Shown: piece after piece, positions 38,534-48,235 of the stretch
Numbering within the stretch: the stretch's first letter is position 1
Layout: each line of letters begins with the position of its first letter
Assembly (NCBI RefSeq): GCF_007990755.1
Contig: NZ_BJXA01000001.1
Location: forward strand, 1 to 64,000
Origin: Nocardia ninae NBRC 108245
GTDB lineage: Bacteria; Actinomycetota; Actinomycetes; Mycobacteriales; Mycobacteriaceae
DNA length: 64,000 bases
Direction of reading: 5' to 3'
The notes under the pieces: generated by a model
Database searches by the model: none
What the model saw: only the letters and a program-made list of their open reading frames with translations
What the model was told of the DNA's origin: nothing
Made by a program: the position numbers and the translations under genes

Positions 38534-39463
38534 TCACGCCTGCGATTTCCACCAGGCGACGGTAGTGGCCACGGCCTCGTCGAGGGGCGTGGGGCGCAGG
38601 CCGAGCTTGTGCTCGCTGTCGCTGGAGTCGAGGACGAACGGGCGCTCCAGTTGGTGGCCGAGTTCGGCGAGTTCGCGCATCAGCGGGCTGGCCACGCCCA
38701 GCACTTTCATCATCCACACCGGGATGACGGAGATCTTCGGCCGCGGTACGCCAGCGGCGTCGGCGATGGCGTCGATGAGCTGACGCTGGGTGATCGCCGG
38801 TGCGGTGGGTGCGTGCACGACGGTGTCGTGCACCGACTTGTCGGCTGCCGCGCGGATCATGGCGGCGGCCAGGTCGGGGATGTAGGTGAACGAGTGGGGG
38901 AGGTCGATCTTGCCGAAGGCGCTGACCCGCTTGCCCGCCAGAATCGGCGCGACCATTTGATCACCGGCCATCGAGGCGTGGACATAAGGGCCGAGGAAGT
39001 CCGCGGAGACGACACTGACCGTCGCGGTGGGGTGTGCGGCGCGGGCGCGCAGCAGTTCCTCACGCACCGCACCCTTACCGGAACGTACTGTGCGGGGCGA
39101 TGTTTCGGTGATCGGCCCCTCGGTCGGCTGGTACGAGTACAAGCTCTCCGGGAAAACCACCACCGCGCCGGACTTTCCGGCCTCGTCCATGACCACCTGC
39201 TCGGCGCCGGGCAGTTCGGCGCGCCAGACCTTCGCGGAGTACTTCGAGCCGTGGATGCAGTGATAGACCGCGACGGCGCCGTCGAACTGGCCCGAAAGGT
39301 ATTCCGGCGCAGCGACATCCACGCGCCGCAGTTCGATCGACGGATGCCGGGGACCGCGGCCGGAGCGGGTGAGTACCCGCACCTGGTGGCCTGCGGCGGC
39401 GAGCTGCTCGGCGATGGTGGTGCCGACCGGTCCGGCGCCGGTGACGATGTGCAGGTCAGACAT
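38534..39463 (-). CDS. NAD(P)-dependent epimerase/dehydratase-like protein (extended SDR)
   Basis: A 309-residue extended SDR with IVTGAGPVGTTIAEQLAAAG at residues 6-25 (GxxGxxG type) and SLYSYQP where the catalytic YxxxK would lie. No clear YxxxK is seen, so it may be an atypical, NmrA-like member. GAAGGGA precedes ATG 39463. The gene is divergent from a TetR regulator; the intergenic region holds repeated AGAGCA/TGCTCT elements, so the TetR probably represses it. Confidence 0.78.
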   Translation of the reverse strand: MSDLHIVTGAGPVGTTIAEQLAAAGHQVRVLTRSGRGPRHPSIELRRVDVAAPEYLSGQFDGAVAVYHCIHGSKYSAKVWRAELPGAEQVVMDEAGKSGAVVVFPESLYSYQPTEGPITETSPRTVRSGKGAVREELLRARAAHPTATVSVVSADFLGPYVHASMAGDQMVAPILAGKRVSAFGKIDLPHSFTYIPDLAAAMIRAAADKSVHDTVVHAPTAPAITQRQLIDAIADAAGVPRPKISVIPVWMMKVLGVASPLMRELAELGHQLERPFVLDSSDSEHKLGLRPTPLDEAVATTVAWWKSQA

Positions 39464-39507
39464 TGGTGAATCCCTTCCGCGGGGCACGAGTGGCCCGGTT
39501 GCTCATC

Positions 39508-39522
39508 GAGAGCAGTGCTCTC
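39508..39522. promoter_or_regulatory. Operator 1 between epimerase and TetR genes
   Basis: GAGAGCAGTGCTCTC has perfect 7-base arms around one central base. It lies 45 bases upstream of the epimerase start. The same arms recur at 39561-39574 and as half-sites at 39542-39550 and 39588-39594. Confidence 0.65.
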
Positions 39523-39560
39523 TGATGAGAACGAGCATGCGGCAGTGCTCGCCAACTGTC

Positions 39561-39574
39561 AAGAGCACTGCTCA
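39561..39574. promoter_or_regulatory. Operator 2 with overlapping minus-strand -35 element
   Basis: AAGAGCACTGCTCA is a second copy of the AGAGCA-n-TGCTC dyad. On the minus strand TTGACA (39555-39560 reversed) lies next to it and could be the -35 box of the epimerase promoter; another TTGACA at 39580-39585 faces the TetR gene. Both would be covered by a repressor. Confidence 0.5.
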
Positions 39575-39615
39575 CTGTTGTTGACAATGCTCTCTGGATA
39601 TTGCACCGTGGAGAC

Positions 39616-40320
39616 ATGCCAACGACCCCGCGGGCCCGCGCCAGGGCGCAAACCATGAACGACATAGTCCGCATCGGCCGCGAACACCTGGCCACGGACG
39701 GGGCCGCCGCCCTCTCGCTGCGCGCGGTAGCTCGCGATCTCGGGGTCGTCTCCTCCGCCGTCTACCGCTACGTCAGCAGCCGCGACGAGCTACTCACCCT
39801 GCTCGTGGTGGACGGCTACAACGCCCTCGGGGACACCGTCGACGCCGCCCTCGCCGCCGCGCCCGACGACCCGATCGAGCAGCTACGCGTGCTCGCCCGC
39901 ACCGTCCGTGGTTGGGCGCACGCCGAATCCGCCCGCTACGGCCTGCTTTTCGGCACCCCGGTGCCCGGCTATCAGGCCCCGGCCGACCAAACCATGGCCC
40001 CCGGGACCCGGGTGATCACCACCCTGCAAACTCTATTCGCCCGCGCCTATCAGGCGGACCTACTCCACTCGCCCGCCGCCGAGCCGCGCGTATCTGCACC
40101 TCTCGCAGCGAATTTCGCCCAGATCCGCGACGAATTCCGCCTCGACCTCCCCGATTGGCTGCTTGCCCGCGGCATCACCTTCTGGGCGAGCCTCTTCGGG
40201 ACCATCAGCGCCGACGTGTTCGACATGTACGGCACCGACACCTTCGATGATCGCGACGAACTCTTCGAACATCAACTCGACGGGCTACTCGACATGCTCG
40301 GGTACCGGGCGACCGCATAA
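39616..40320 (+). CDS. TetR-family regulator
   Basis: A 234-residue regulator with LSLRAVARDLGVVSSAVYRY, then VSSRDELLTLLV, as the helix-turn-helix, and a C-terminal WHG-type ligand domain (ARTVRGWAHAESARYGLLFG). It is divergent from the epimerase gene with shared operators between, so it likely controls that gene and itself. ATG 39616 is preceded closely by GGAG; the ATG at 39652 is another possibility. Confidence 0.87.
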   Translation: MPTTPRARARAQTMNDIVRIGREHLATDGAAALSLRAVARDLGVVSSAVYRYVSSRDELLTLLVVDGYNALGDTVDAALAAAPDDPIEQLRVLARTVRGWAHAESARYGLLFGTPVPGYQAPADQTMAPGTRVITTLQTLFARAYQADLLHSPAAEPRVSAPLAANFAQIRDEFRLDLPDWLLARGITFWASLFGTISADVFDMYGTDTFDDRDELFEHQLDGLLDMLGYRATA

Positions 40321-40344
40321 CGACCTCGAGGCGGCCCGGTCGAA

Positions 40345-41817
<1,473 letters not shown>

Positions 41818-41869
41818 TTATGAGCGGATTACCGGCCGAGGCACCCTCTGGTCGCGCGGGCGCCGACGG

Positions 41870-42520
41870 TCAGCGCTGCCTCGCCCGAGCGGGCGACGTG
41901 ACCGCATCCTCGGCGGTTTCTTCGACGGGTGGATAGGCGTTGCGCAGTCGGTGCATGGTCGCCGCCGCGACGGCACGGACGTCCGTCTCGTGCAGTGGGG
42001 CTGAGAACAACGCCGCACTGCACGAGAAGCCTTCAACCAGAGTGAGCAGCAGTAGCGCTTCGCGGCGCAGCGCCTCCTCATCGATCATGCGGTCGGCCAG
42101 CGCGTCGCGCAGCAGCGAGTGGATCACTCCTGCGCCCTCGAGAGCTATCGCGGCGATGTCGGCCGCAAGCTCCGGGTCTGTGCGCGCCATGACGCGGTAC
42201 TCGATGAGGGCGATGTTCTCGCGGCGCTCCGGATGGCTGGTCGGCGCGGCAAAGACGATGACGTCGACGATCCGCGCCACCGGGTCGTCGGACATCGTCG
42301 TCGCGCGCCGCGCGGCGCGCTGCATGAGCACGCTCAGCGTGAAGCGCATGACCTCGCCGATCGTGTCGCCGAAGTAGTGGCGGATGCTCCCGATGGTCAA
42401 GCCGGTGCGAGCGGCGATCCGGGCGAGGGTCACCGAACGCAGCCCATGCTCGACGATTTCATCGATCACGGCGTCGGCGATCTGCTCCCGGCGGATATCC
42501 GGGTCGACTCGTTTGGGCAT
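41870..42520 (-). CDS. TetR-family regulator
   Basis: A 216-residue TetR protein with RSVTLARIAARTGLTIGSIR followed by HYFGDTIGEVMRF as the helix-turn-helix, and a C-terminal domain like the BetI group (ENIALIEYRVMARTDPELAA). It is divergent from a small gene and the TAP-type hydrolase. Two near-identical perfect operators in the 112-base gap are its likely binding sites. Confidence 0.87.
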   Translation of the reverse strand: MPKRVDPDIRREQIADAVIDEIVEHGLRSVTLARIAARTGLTIGSIRHYFGDTIGEVMRFTLSVLMQRAARRATTMSDDPVARIVDVIVFAAPTSHPERRENIALIEYRVMARTDPELAADIAAIALEGAGVIHSLLRDALADRMIDEEALRREALLLLTLVEGFSCSAALFSAPLHETDVRAVAAATMHRLRNAYPPVEETAEDAVTSPARARQR

Positions 42521-42540
42521 GAACTCATGATAGCGGTCTC

Positions 42541-42556
42541 TAGCATCAGCATGCTA
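42541..42556. promoter_or_regulatory. Operator 1 of the TetR/hydrolase control region
   Basis: TAGCAT-cagc-ATGCTA is an inverted repeat with perfect 6-base arms, 21 bases upstream of the TetR start. Its AT content stands out in this genome. A second copy follows 23 bases later, about two helix turns on the same face. Confidence 0.75.
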
Positions 42557-42563
42557 AATTCTC

Positions 42564-42579
42564 TAGCATGAACATGCTA
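42564..42579. promoter_or_regulatory. Operator 2 of the TetR/hydrolase control region
   Basis: TAGCAT-gaac-ATGCTA repeats the arms of operator 1 with a different spacer and one more matching base each side (C and G). Two copies in a divergent promoter fit cooperative binding of a TetR dimer pair. Confidence 0.75.
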
Positions 42580-42632
42580 GAAACGCTTGGCGACGGTCCT
42601 CCCTCCCGTTACTGCTCTGCACAGGGCGAGAC

Positions 42633-43064
42633 ATGAAGGGCTGGTATCACCCCTGGCTCGGCTCGGGCGAGGACCTTCACGGCCTCGAAGACCTCGACGG
42701 CGAGACGGGTGCGTGGTCGCCCGCTCCAGAACCTGGTTCACCGTTGCCACCGTTCCGCCCACCCCTGTCGCTCGAGCGCACACGATTTGCAGTCGACCTT
42801 CCGGATGCGTCGACGGCGACGGTCGATGTCGATCACCTGGCGGGCCGGGCGTCGCTCTATCGGGGCGACCGCCACGTGCAGACCGCCGACATGCCGGTCC
42901 GGTTCCCGCTCGGATCAGACAGCATCGAGGTCGCCGCGAGCCGGTACGGCATGCAGCGGATTCACCTGATCAGCGCGAACGGCAGCCAACGACGTCTCGA
43001 TCCCGCGCCAGGGACGCCCGAGCACCGCCTCCTGGATGCCGAGACGGATGGGATCGAGAGCTGA
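42633..43064 (+). CDS. Small protein of unknown function, TetR-controlled
   Basis: A 143-residue protein, not recognised. It is acidic, starts WYHPWLGSGEDLHGLEDLD, has a Pro-rich stretch (residues 30-45) and then a beta-rich part with TVDVDHLAGRASLYRGDR and YGMQRIHLIS. GGGCGAG precedes ATG 42633. It lies between the two TetR operators and the lipoprotein hydrolase on the same strand, so it probably shares their control. Codon choice looks coding, but I have no family support. Confidence 0.5.
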   Translation: MKGWYHPWLGSGEDLHGLEDLDGETGAWSPAPEPGSPLPPFRPPLSLERTRFAVDLPDASTATVDVDHLAGRASLYRGDRHVQTADMPVRFPLGSDSIEVAASRYGMQRIHLISANGSQRRLDPAPGTPEHRLLDAETDGIES

Positions 43065-43188
43065 CGCCACCGCTTCCAGCCGGACAACCTTCCTCGGTCA
43101 TCGAGCGTCTCAGCGCACTCAGCCACCAACGCCCCGTCACACCCCGCCGCGTCGCGTACACAACTGCGGCTCAACCAAGGAAGTGCGC

Positions 43189-44751
43189 ATGCGATCACAT
43201 CCCTTGAATCGATCTCGACGGTCCAAGACCGTGCTCGCCGCCACGTCGGCACTGCTCTTACTCACCGGCTGCACATCCGCATCCTCCCCACCGGACTCCA
43301 GGGCGGATGCAGGCCTCGGCTCCTACCTCGCCCAAGAACTCGACTGGGGCGCGTGCGAGGACACCGCGACGAACACAGCGGACGCCGAGCTGTTCGCGAA
43401 CCCGGCGCTCGAGTGCGCGTCGGTGCAGGTGCCGCTCGACTACGACGAACTGGAGGGCGAGAGGGCGCACGTCGCGCTCCTGCGCTTGCCCGCCACGGGT
43501 GCGGCCGAGGGCTCGCTGCTGGTCGACCCGGGCGGTCCCGGAGGCTCCGGCACCAGCTTCGTCGCGTTGACCGTGGCTCAGTGGCAGGCCGGCCCCGTCG
43601 CCGAGCGCTTCGACATCGTCGGCTTCGATCCTCGGGGGATCGGGTCGTCCACCCCGGCCCTCGACTGCTACACCGACGATGAGTACGACGTGGGCGCGGC
43701 GCCACGCTTCGGCGTCGTGTACGACATCACCAGCGCCGAACAGGCGTCCGAGCTCGCAGATCGTTGCGCCGAGGGCTCCGGCGGGGTCGCAAACCTGGTG
43801 AATGCCGGGTCGTCGAACGTCGTGCGGGACATGGACATCATGCGAGCGGTGCTCGGCGACGACCAGCTGACCTACCTCGGTTACAGCTACGGCTCCCAGA
43901 TAGGCGCCATGTATGCCGCGAACTACCCCGAGAAGGTCCGCGCGATCGTGCTCGACGGGGCCATCGCGCCCGACCTGACGGCACCGGAGTTCCGCCTCTC
44001 TCAGTTCGCCGGCCTGCAGGCGCGGTTCGACGACCTCGCCGCGTTCTGCGCCGAAACCCCCGACTGCATACTCGGCACCGATCCCGCAGCAGCGAACGAT
44101 CGCCTCCACGAGATCGTCCAACCGCTCGTAGAGACGCCACCGACCGTCGACGGCAGAGAGGTGAGCGTCTGGGACGTCTACCTCGGTATCTCCGGCGGGC
44201 TGTACTCGCAGGCGAGCTGGCCCGACGTCATCGCAGCGCTCACTGCCCTTGCGACGGGCCGGGTCGACGAGATGCTCGCCCTGCGGGACGCGTTCTACGG
44301 CCGCACCGCGGACGGCGACTACGCACTCGACCTCGACACGAACATCGCCGTGCGCTGCATGGACTGGCCCCGCCCGACGTCCGAGCAAACCACCGCGCTG
44401 GCCCGCAAAACAGGCGAAGTAGCACCGATGTTCGACCTCGACGTATTCACCGCAGGCGACTACCACAGCGAGTGCGAGGCGTGGCCCGCGCCGCCCACAG
44501 GCGACGAGCCGTGGCTCGCGCATGTCGAAGACCTTCCCGAGACTCTCGTGGTGTCGGTCACCGGCGATCCTGCGACGCCACACGAGGGCGGCGTCGCGAT
44601 GGCTGACGCTCTGGGCGCAAGCCTGCTGACCGTCGACGGCAAGCAGCACGGCGCCTACCTCCTGGGCGGCAGCGAGTGCGTCGACCGCGTGATCGACGCG
44701 TACCTTCTCGACCTCCGAGCACCGCCCAGCGGCGCGCGCTGCAGCCTGTGA
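43189..44751 (+). CDS. TAP-type secreted alpha/beta-hydrolase lipoprotein
   Basis: A 520-residue lipoprotein precursor: a basic N-terminus, hydrophobic TVLAATSALLLLTGC with the lipobox Cys, then an alpha/beta hydrolase with VDPGGPGGSG (oxyanion loop), GYSYGSQIG with nucleophile Ser233, and a TAP-like C-terminus with VTGDPATPHEGG and GKQHGAYL carrying the probable Asp and His. Tripeptidyl-aminopeptidase-like enzymes (SlpD/E group) trim secreted peptides. AAGGAAG precedes ATG 43189. It follows the small TetR-controlled gene by 124 bases. Confidence 0.9.
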   Translation: MRSHPLNRSRRSKTVLAATSALLLLTGCTSASSPPDSRADAGLGSYLAQELDWGACEDTATNTADAELFANPALECASVQVPLDYDELEGERAHVALLRLPATGAAEGSLLVDPGGPGGSGTSFVALTVAQWQAGPVAERFDIVGFDPRGIGSSTPALDCYTDDEYDVGAAPRFGVVYDITSAEQASELADRCAEGSGGVANLVNAGSSNVVRDMDIMRAVLGDDQLTYLGYSYGSQIGAMYAANYPEKVRAIVLDGAIAPDLTAPEFRLSQFAGLQARFDDLAAFCAETPDCILGTDPAAANDRLHEIVQPLVETPPTVDGREVSVWDVYLGISGGLYSQASWPDVIAALTALATGRVDEMLALRDAFYGRTADGDYALDLDTNIAVRCMDWPRPTSEQTTALARKTGEVAPMFDLDVFTAGDYHSECEAWPAPPTGDEPWLAHVEDLPETLVVSVTGDPATPHEGGVAMADALGASLLTVDGKQHGAYLLGGSECVDRVIDAYLLDLRAPPSGARCSL

Positions 44752-44779
44752 CACATCCGGCCGAGCAGTCAGACCATTT

Positions 44780-46156
44780 TCAGCGACCGTACATCTCCAT
44801 CGACCGTTCCGGCAGCGGCAGGCCGCGCTCCGCCGCGAGCCGCCGGTATCTCGACATGAGGGCGGCCGTATCCATCGCGGCTTCCTGGGAGAAATAGGAC
44901 AGATGGCTGGCCACGAATCCCGGGTAGATGCAGTTCGGTCGCTTCAGGTAGGACGGGATATCGACCGAGAGTATGCGCTCGTCGTCCCCATCTCCGGATA
45001 TCGCGGACATGTACGACAGATCCCGGCCCAGCCATGCGACGAAATTGATGCTCAGCCGTTCGCTCCAGAAAATGGGGGCGGTGCTGTTCTGCTCGAACGC
45101 ATCCGGGTTGTCGAGGAAGTGGTTGTGCAGCCGCGTGGCGAGCTCAGGGCTTTCCCACAGGCTGCCGCGGAACCCGCCGGGCGGGAGCTCCAGCGTCATC
45201 AGACTCGCCGGGATCGCGCCTGATTGCTGCTGGTAGTAGGCGCACACGTTGTTGTTGACGACGTTCGCGGTCACCAGGAAATAGCGCTGCTGATCGATCC
45301 GGAACCGGAGGAAGTCGGCGAGTTTGTCGAGCTGAAGATAGACGATGTCGTCATCGCATTTCAGGAAGACGGAGTCGGCGTAATACTGGGCGTGGGCGGA
45401 ATACAGATCGTAGACCTGCCCCCACCCCGGACCATCGGTGTTGTACAGATACTCCGTGACGCCCGGAAACCGCCATTCGCCATCGGAACCGTACCCGGTC
45501 TTCACCTGGACGTCGTACATTCCGGCCGGGACCGGCGTGCGGCTGCGGATGATCTCCGCGCCGTCGACCGAGAGGCCGACCCCGGTCGGGTCGATCGACA
45601 GCTCGATGTCCCGAAACGCGTTGCCGGACATGATCCCTGGCGTCGCGGCCACTGCAATGGGTGGCCGCTGGATCGCGCGGTCGTCGTGGTCCTGGATAAG
45701 GAGATCTCGATTGTCGATGTGGCGCAACACAGTCCGCTGGTTGGACCAGCCGCCGATCACGAATTCGTAGGCCGGGGCGTCGCCGTCCCCGCGATGCGGT
45801 CCGAAGGCGATGTGGACATCGTGTCCCGCCCGCACCCGGCAACGCCAGCGGGCATTGCCCGCAACAGTCACCCGGCCCGCGGGGAAATACACCTGATTGT
45901 CCGGTGACCGCCCGATCGCCGGGAACTGTTCGCGCAGCCAGCGATCGTCGGCTTCGTTGCGGGAGAAGTTCCAGACATGCCACTCGTCGATCAGCTTGCG
46001 CCGCATCGCCTCCGTCACGTAGCGGGTCAGCAATTCCATCCGATCGCGACGGCCGGCGAAGGTGACCAGGACGACGCGGTGTCCCGTGACCGTAGTAGCG
46101 GTCCGGTCGGCGAGCGGAGACAGGCCGGACAGAACACGGGGGCTGGTGGTGGTCAT
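44780..46156 (-). CDS. Glycosyltransferase-like protein with inserted Methyltransf_FA-like domain
   Basis: A 458-residue protein in three parts. Residues 20-85 (VVLVTFAGRRDRMELLTRYV, WHVWNFSRNEADDRWLRE) resemble the start of bacterial glycosyltransferases acting on surface glycans. A beta-rich insert at about 90-225, with RWRCRVRAGHDVHIAFGP and YEFVIGGWSNQRTVLR, resembles the farnesoic-acid-methyltransferase-like carbohydrate-binding fold. The last part has VFLKCDDDIVYLQLDKLADF (possible DxD metal site) and YFLVTANVVNNNVCAYY. Acceptor and donor are unknown. The start at 46156 is preferred over 46258, but neither has a clear ribosome site. Confidence 0.65.
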   Translation of the reverse strand: MTTTSPRVLSGLSPLADRTATTVTGHRVVLVTFAGRRDRMELLTRYVTEAMRRKLIDEWHVWNFSRNEADDRWLREQFPAIGRSPDNQVYFPAGRVTVAGNARWRCRVRAGHDVHIAFGPHRGDGDAPAYEFVIGGWSNQRTVLRHIDNRDLLIQDHDDRAIQRPPIAVAATPGIMSGNAFRDIELSIDPTGVGLSVDGAEIIRSRTPVPAGMYDVQVKTGYGSDGEWRFPGVTEYLYNTDGPGWGQVYDLYSAHAQYYADSVFLKCDDDIVYLQLDKLADFLRFRIDQQRYFLVTANVVNNNVCAYYQQQSGAIPASLMTLELPPGGFRGSLWESPELATRLHNHFLDNPDAFEQNSTAPIFWSERLSINFVAWLGRDLSYMSAISGDGDDERILSVDIPSYLKRPNCIYPGFVASHLSYFSQEAAMDTAALMSRYRRLAAERGLPLPERSMEMYGR

Positions 46157-46299
46157 GCGAGTCGCGGTCCGTCCTCTTCCTGTCGAGCGCTGCCGGATGG
46201 GGAGTCCACCGGTCCTCAGCTGAAGGAGAGTATGCGATGTGATGTCCGGCTCGGACATTCGACGATCGGGCTGTTCATTTCCCGTTCACCGCACACGGA

Positions 46300-46515
46300 T
46301 CAGTCGAGGTCCTCGCTGCTCGATCGGTCGCCGAGGAACCGCAGCAGCGCCGGATCCGTCGAGGTGAAGCGGTCGACTTCTTGACCGCCCGTGCATTCAT
46401 ACAGACCGATGGTCACCTGACCGACGCCGCGCCGGAGAACCCGCCACACGGCACCTGCCTCAGCCCAGCGGCGCAATACCGCTGTGGCGTCGGATGTTTC
46501 GTGCGCATCGGTCAT
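46300..46515 (-). CDS. Small conserved actinobacterial protein
   Basis: A 71-residue soluble protein with RRWAEAGAVWRVLRRGVGQV, IGLYECTGGQEVDRFTSTDP and ALLRFL. This pattern recurs in short hypothetical proteins of Nocardia and relatives. Its ATG overlaps the stop of the GH1 gene by ATGA (46512-46515), so it is translated with it. The function is unknown. Confidence 0.75.
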   Translation of the reverse strand: MTDAHETSDATAVLRRWAEAGAVWRVLRRGVGQVTIGLYECTGGQEVDRFTSTDPALLRFLGDRSSSEDLD

Positions 46516-47840
46516 CTCGGGACGGTGACCGGGTCGAGACAGCTGGCCGCGGCGTCGACGAGGGAACAGTTCTGCGGTGCCCGGGTGGGTCGGTAGTCGG
46601 GAGCGACGCCGCCCGCTCGGGTGATGGCAGCGTAGGCGGGGACCGCATCGGTGGGCTTACGGGTCAACGTCGGATCGGTCAGCACGTCGACCGTGTAGAG
46701 ACCGAAACGTGGAGTGTAGGAACCCCATTCGTAGTTGTCGGTGAGGCTCCAGTAGTTGTAACCGATCAGGTTCATTCCGTCGGCCTTGGCGCGTTGCAAC
46801 CAGTAGACGGTGTCCCGCAGATTGTCGGCGCGGGTGTAGCCGTCGGCACGCGGTGCGCCGTTCTCGGTCGGCATGCCGTTCTCCACGATGTAGAGCGGTT
46901 TGCCGGGGAACTGGCGGGCGTAATGCTGCAATGCGTAGTAGATGCCTTCGGGCTGTAGTGGCTGGGTCCAGAGCTTTTCGAAGTCGGGCGGGCCGGCCAG
47001 CAGGCTCTCGGGGGAGAGGCCGTAGTAGTAATCGATGCCGACGTAGTCGAGGCGCGCGCCGATCTTGTCGATGAGCGGCTTGTTGATCACGGCCTCGCCG
47101 GTCGGGATGTAGGCGACATTGCTGGTGACCATCGCGCCCGGCTGCACGCCGTGGATGTAGTCGTAGATGCCGTTGTGGGCCTGCGCGATTCGGTCGTGCA
47201 TGGCCGGCACGTCGGTGGGGGACAGGCCGCCTTTGCGTAACTCGTTGACGATGTAGACCATCGGCTCGTTGAAGGTGACCCACAGCGGGTCGTTCGCGGC
47301 GTAGCGGTCGACGAGCAACCGCGCGTTGGCGAGCCAGTCCGCCACGATCCCCGGGTTGCGCCAGCCGCCGCGGTCGACCTCCCAGCCCGGGTATACCCAG
47401 TGGTCGATGGTGAGCATCGGCCGCATGCCCGCCTCGATGATCGCGCCGATCACGTTGTCGTAGAAGCGGAGTCCAGCCTCGTCCCATTCGCCGGGCCGCG
47501 GTTGTACTCGCGCCCACTCCAGGCCGATTCGATAGACCTGTACGCCGAGCTGGGCGGCCAGCGCGATGTCCGAGCGGTACCGGTTGGCGAAGTCGATCGA
47601 ATCACGGTACGGGTCAGTGGTTTTCCCGGCAGCGACGTACCGGGACCAGTTGCTGTCGGGCGCATTCCCTTCCGCCTGGTATCCCGATGCCGCGACACCC
47701 CACAGGAAGTCGGCGCCGAGCGGTGCGACCTGGGCCGGTGGATCCGGGCGCGCGGCGGCGACCGCCGTGCTGGCGACGAGGAGCGCGGCGGTGGCGACCG
47801 CGAGGGTGGCGAAGACGCGGCGAGGACGCTGTGATCGCAT
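46512..47840 (-). CDS. Secreted GH1-family glycoside hydrolase (beta-glucosidase-like)
   Basis: A 442-residue protein with a signal peptide (RRVFATLAVATAALLVASTA) and an Ala-rich mature start. The GH1 barrel has FLWGVAASGYQAEGN, VTFNEPMVY with acid/base Glu192 and IVENGMPTENG with nucleophile Glu320; NYWSLTDNYEWGSYTPRFGL near the end is the aglycone-site signature. It should hydrolyse beta-glycosides outside the membrane; most bacterial GH1 enzymes are cytoplasmic, so secretion is notable. AGGAG precedes ATG 47840. A small coupled gene follows. Confidence 0.92.
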   Translation of the reverse strand: MRSQRPRRVFATLAVATAALLVASTAVAAARPDPPAQVAPLGADFLWGVAASGYQAEGNAPDSNWSRYVAAGKTTDPYRDSIDFANRYRSDIALAAQLGVQVYRIGLEWARVQPRPGEWDEAGLRFYDNVIGAIIEAGMRPMLTIDHWVYPGWEVDRGGWRNPGIVADWLANARLLVDRYAANDPLWVTFNEPMVYIVNELRKGGLSPTDVPAMHDRIAQAHNGIYDYIHGVQPGAMVTSNVAYIPTGEAVINKPLIDKIGARLDYVGIDYYYGLSPESLLAGPPDFEKLWTQPLQPEGIYYALQHYARQFPGKPLYIVENGMPTENGAPRADGYTRADNLRDTVYWLQRAKADGMNLIGYNYWSLTDNYEWGSYTPRFGLYTVDVLTDPTLTRKPTDAVPAYAAITRAGGVAPDYRPTRAPQNCSLVDAAASCLDPVTVPR

Positions 47841-48097
47841 CGAGCTCCTGTTCAACGAAATGACCGGGGCCATGGACCTGGGGGACAGCGTAACTGGTCG
47901 TATGTCCGTTTCGGGGAGATCTGTGGGGGTGGTCGAGCTGACGTACCGCGGGGTAGGGGAGGAGTTAGGCGGCTCAGCCCTTCGTTCGGGGGTAGGGGAG
48001 GGTGTAGTCAACGCAACGACTTCGGTTCGGGCAGTGCGTATTTCGGCAGCGTCGTGCCCGGACGAGCCCAAGAAGGAAGGCTGAAGGTCCATAAAAA

Positions 48098-48149
48098 CCA
48101 TATGGTTACTTAGATATGCGCATCTATCTATGTAACCTACCCATATAGG
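48098..48149. promoter_or_regulatory. AT-rich imperfect dyad upstream of the GH1 gene
   Basis: GGTTACTTAGATATGCGC (48104-48121) is mirrored by GCGCATCTATCTATGTAACC (48118-48137) with a two-base offset, and CCATAT flanks both sides. The block is much richer in A and T than the rest of the window. It lies about 260-310 bases upstream of the GH1 start and may be an operator, a promoter element or a remnant of foreign DNA. Confidence 0.45.
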
Positions 48150-48186
48150 AACCAACCACGAATCACCAACGCCAAACCACCCGACA

Positions 48187-48221
48187 CAGCCCGCTCGCCA
48201 GCTAAGAAGGGGAGCGGGCTG
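48187..48221 (-). terminator. Hairpin terminator of the LLM oxidoreductase gene
   Basis: CAGCCCGCTC (48187-48196) pairs perfectly with GAGCGGGCTG (48212-48221) across a 15-base loop, 15 bases after the stop of the LLM gene on the minus strand. There is no U tract, as is usual in high-GC actinomycetes. Confidence 0.7.
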
Positions 48222-48235
48222 TTCCAGGCGGATTG

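Larger units (their letters stand above)
47841..48235. other. Intergenic region, 395 bp, with AT-rich dyad and terminator
   Basis: The region lies between the start of the GH1 gene and the stop of the LLM oxidoreductase gene, both on the minus strand. I see no gene. The GH1 end is GC-rich; a distinctly AT-rich block with a long imperfect dyad lies at about 48098-48149, and a hairpin terminator at 48187-48221. Confidence 0.6.
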
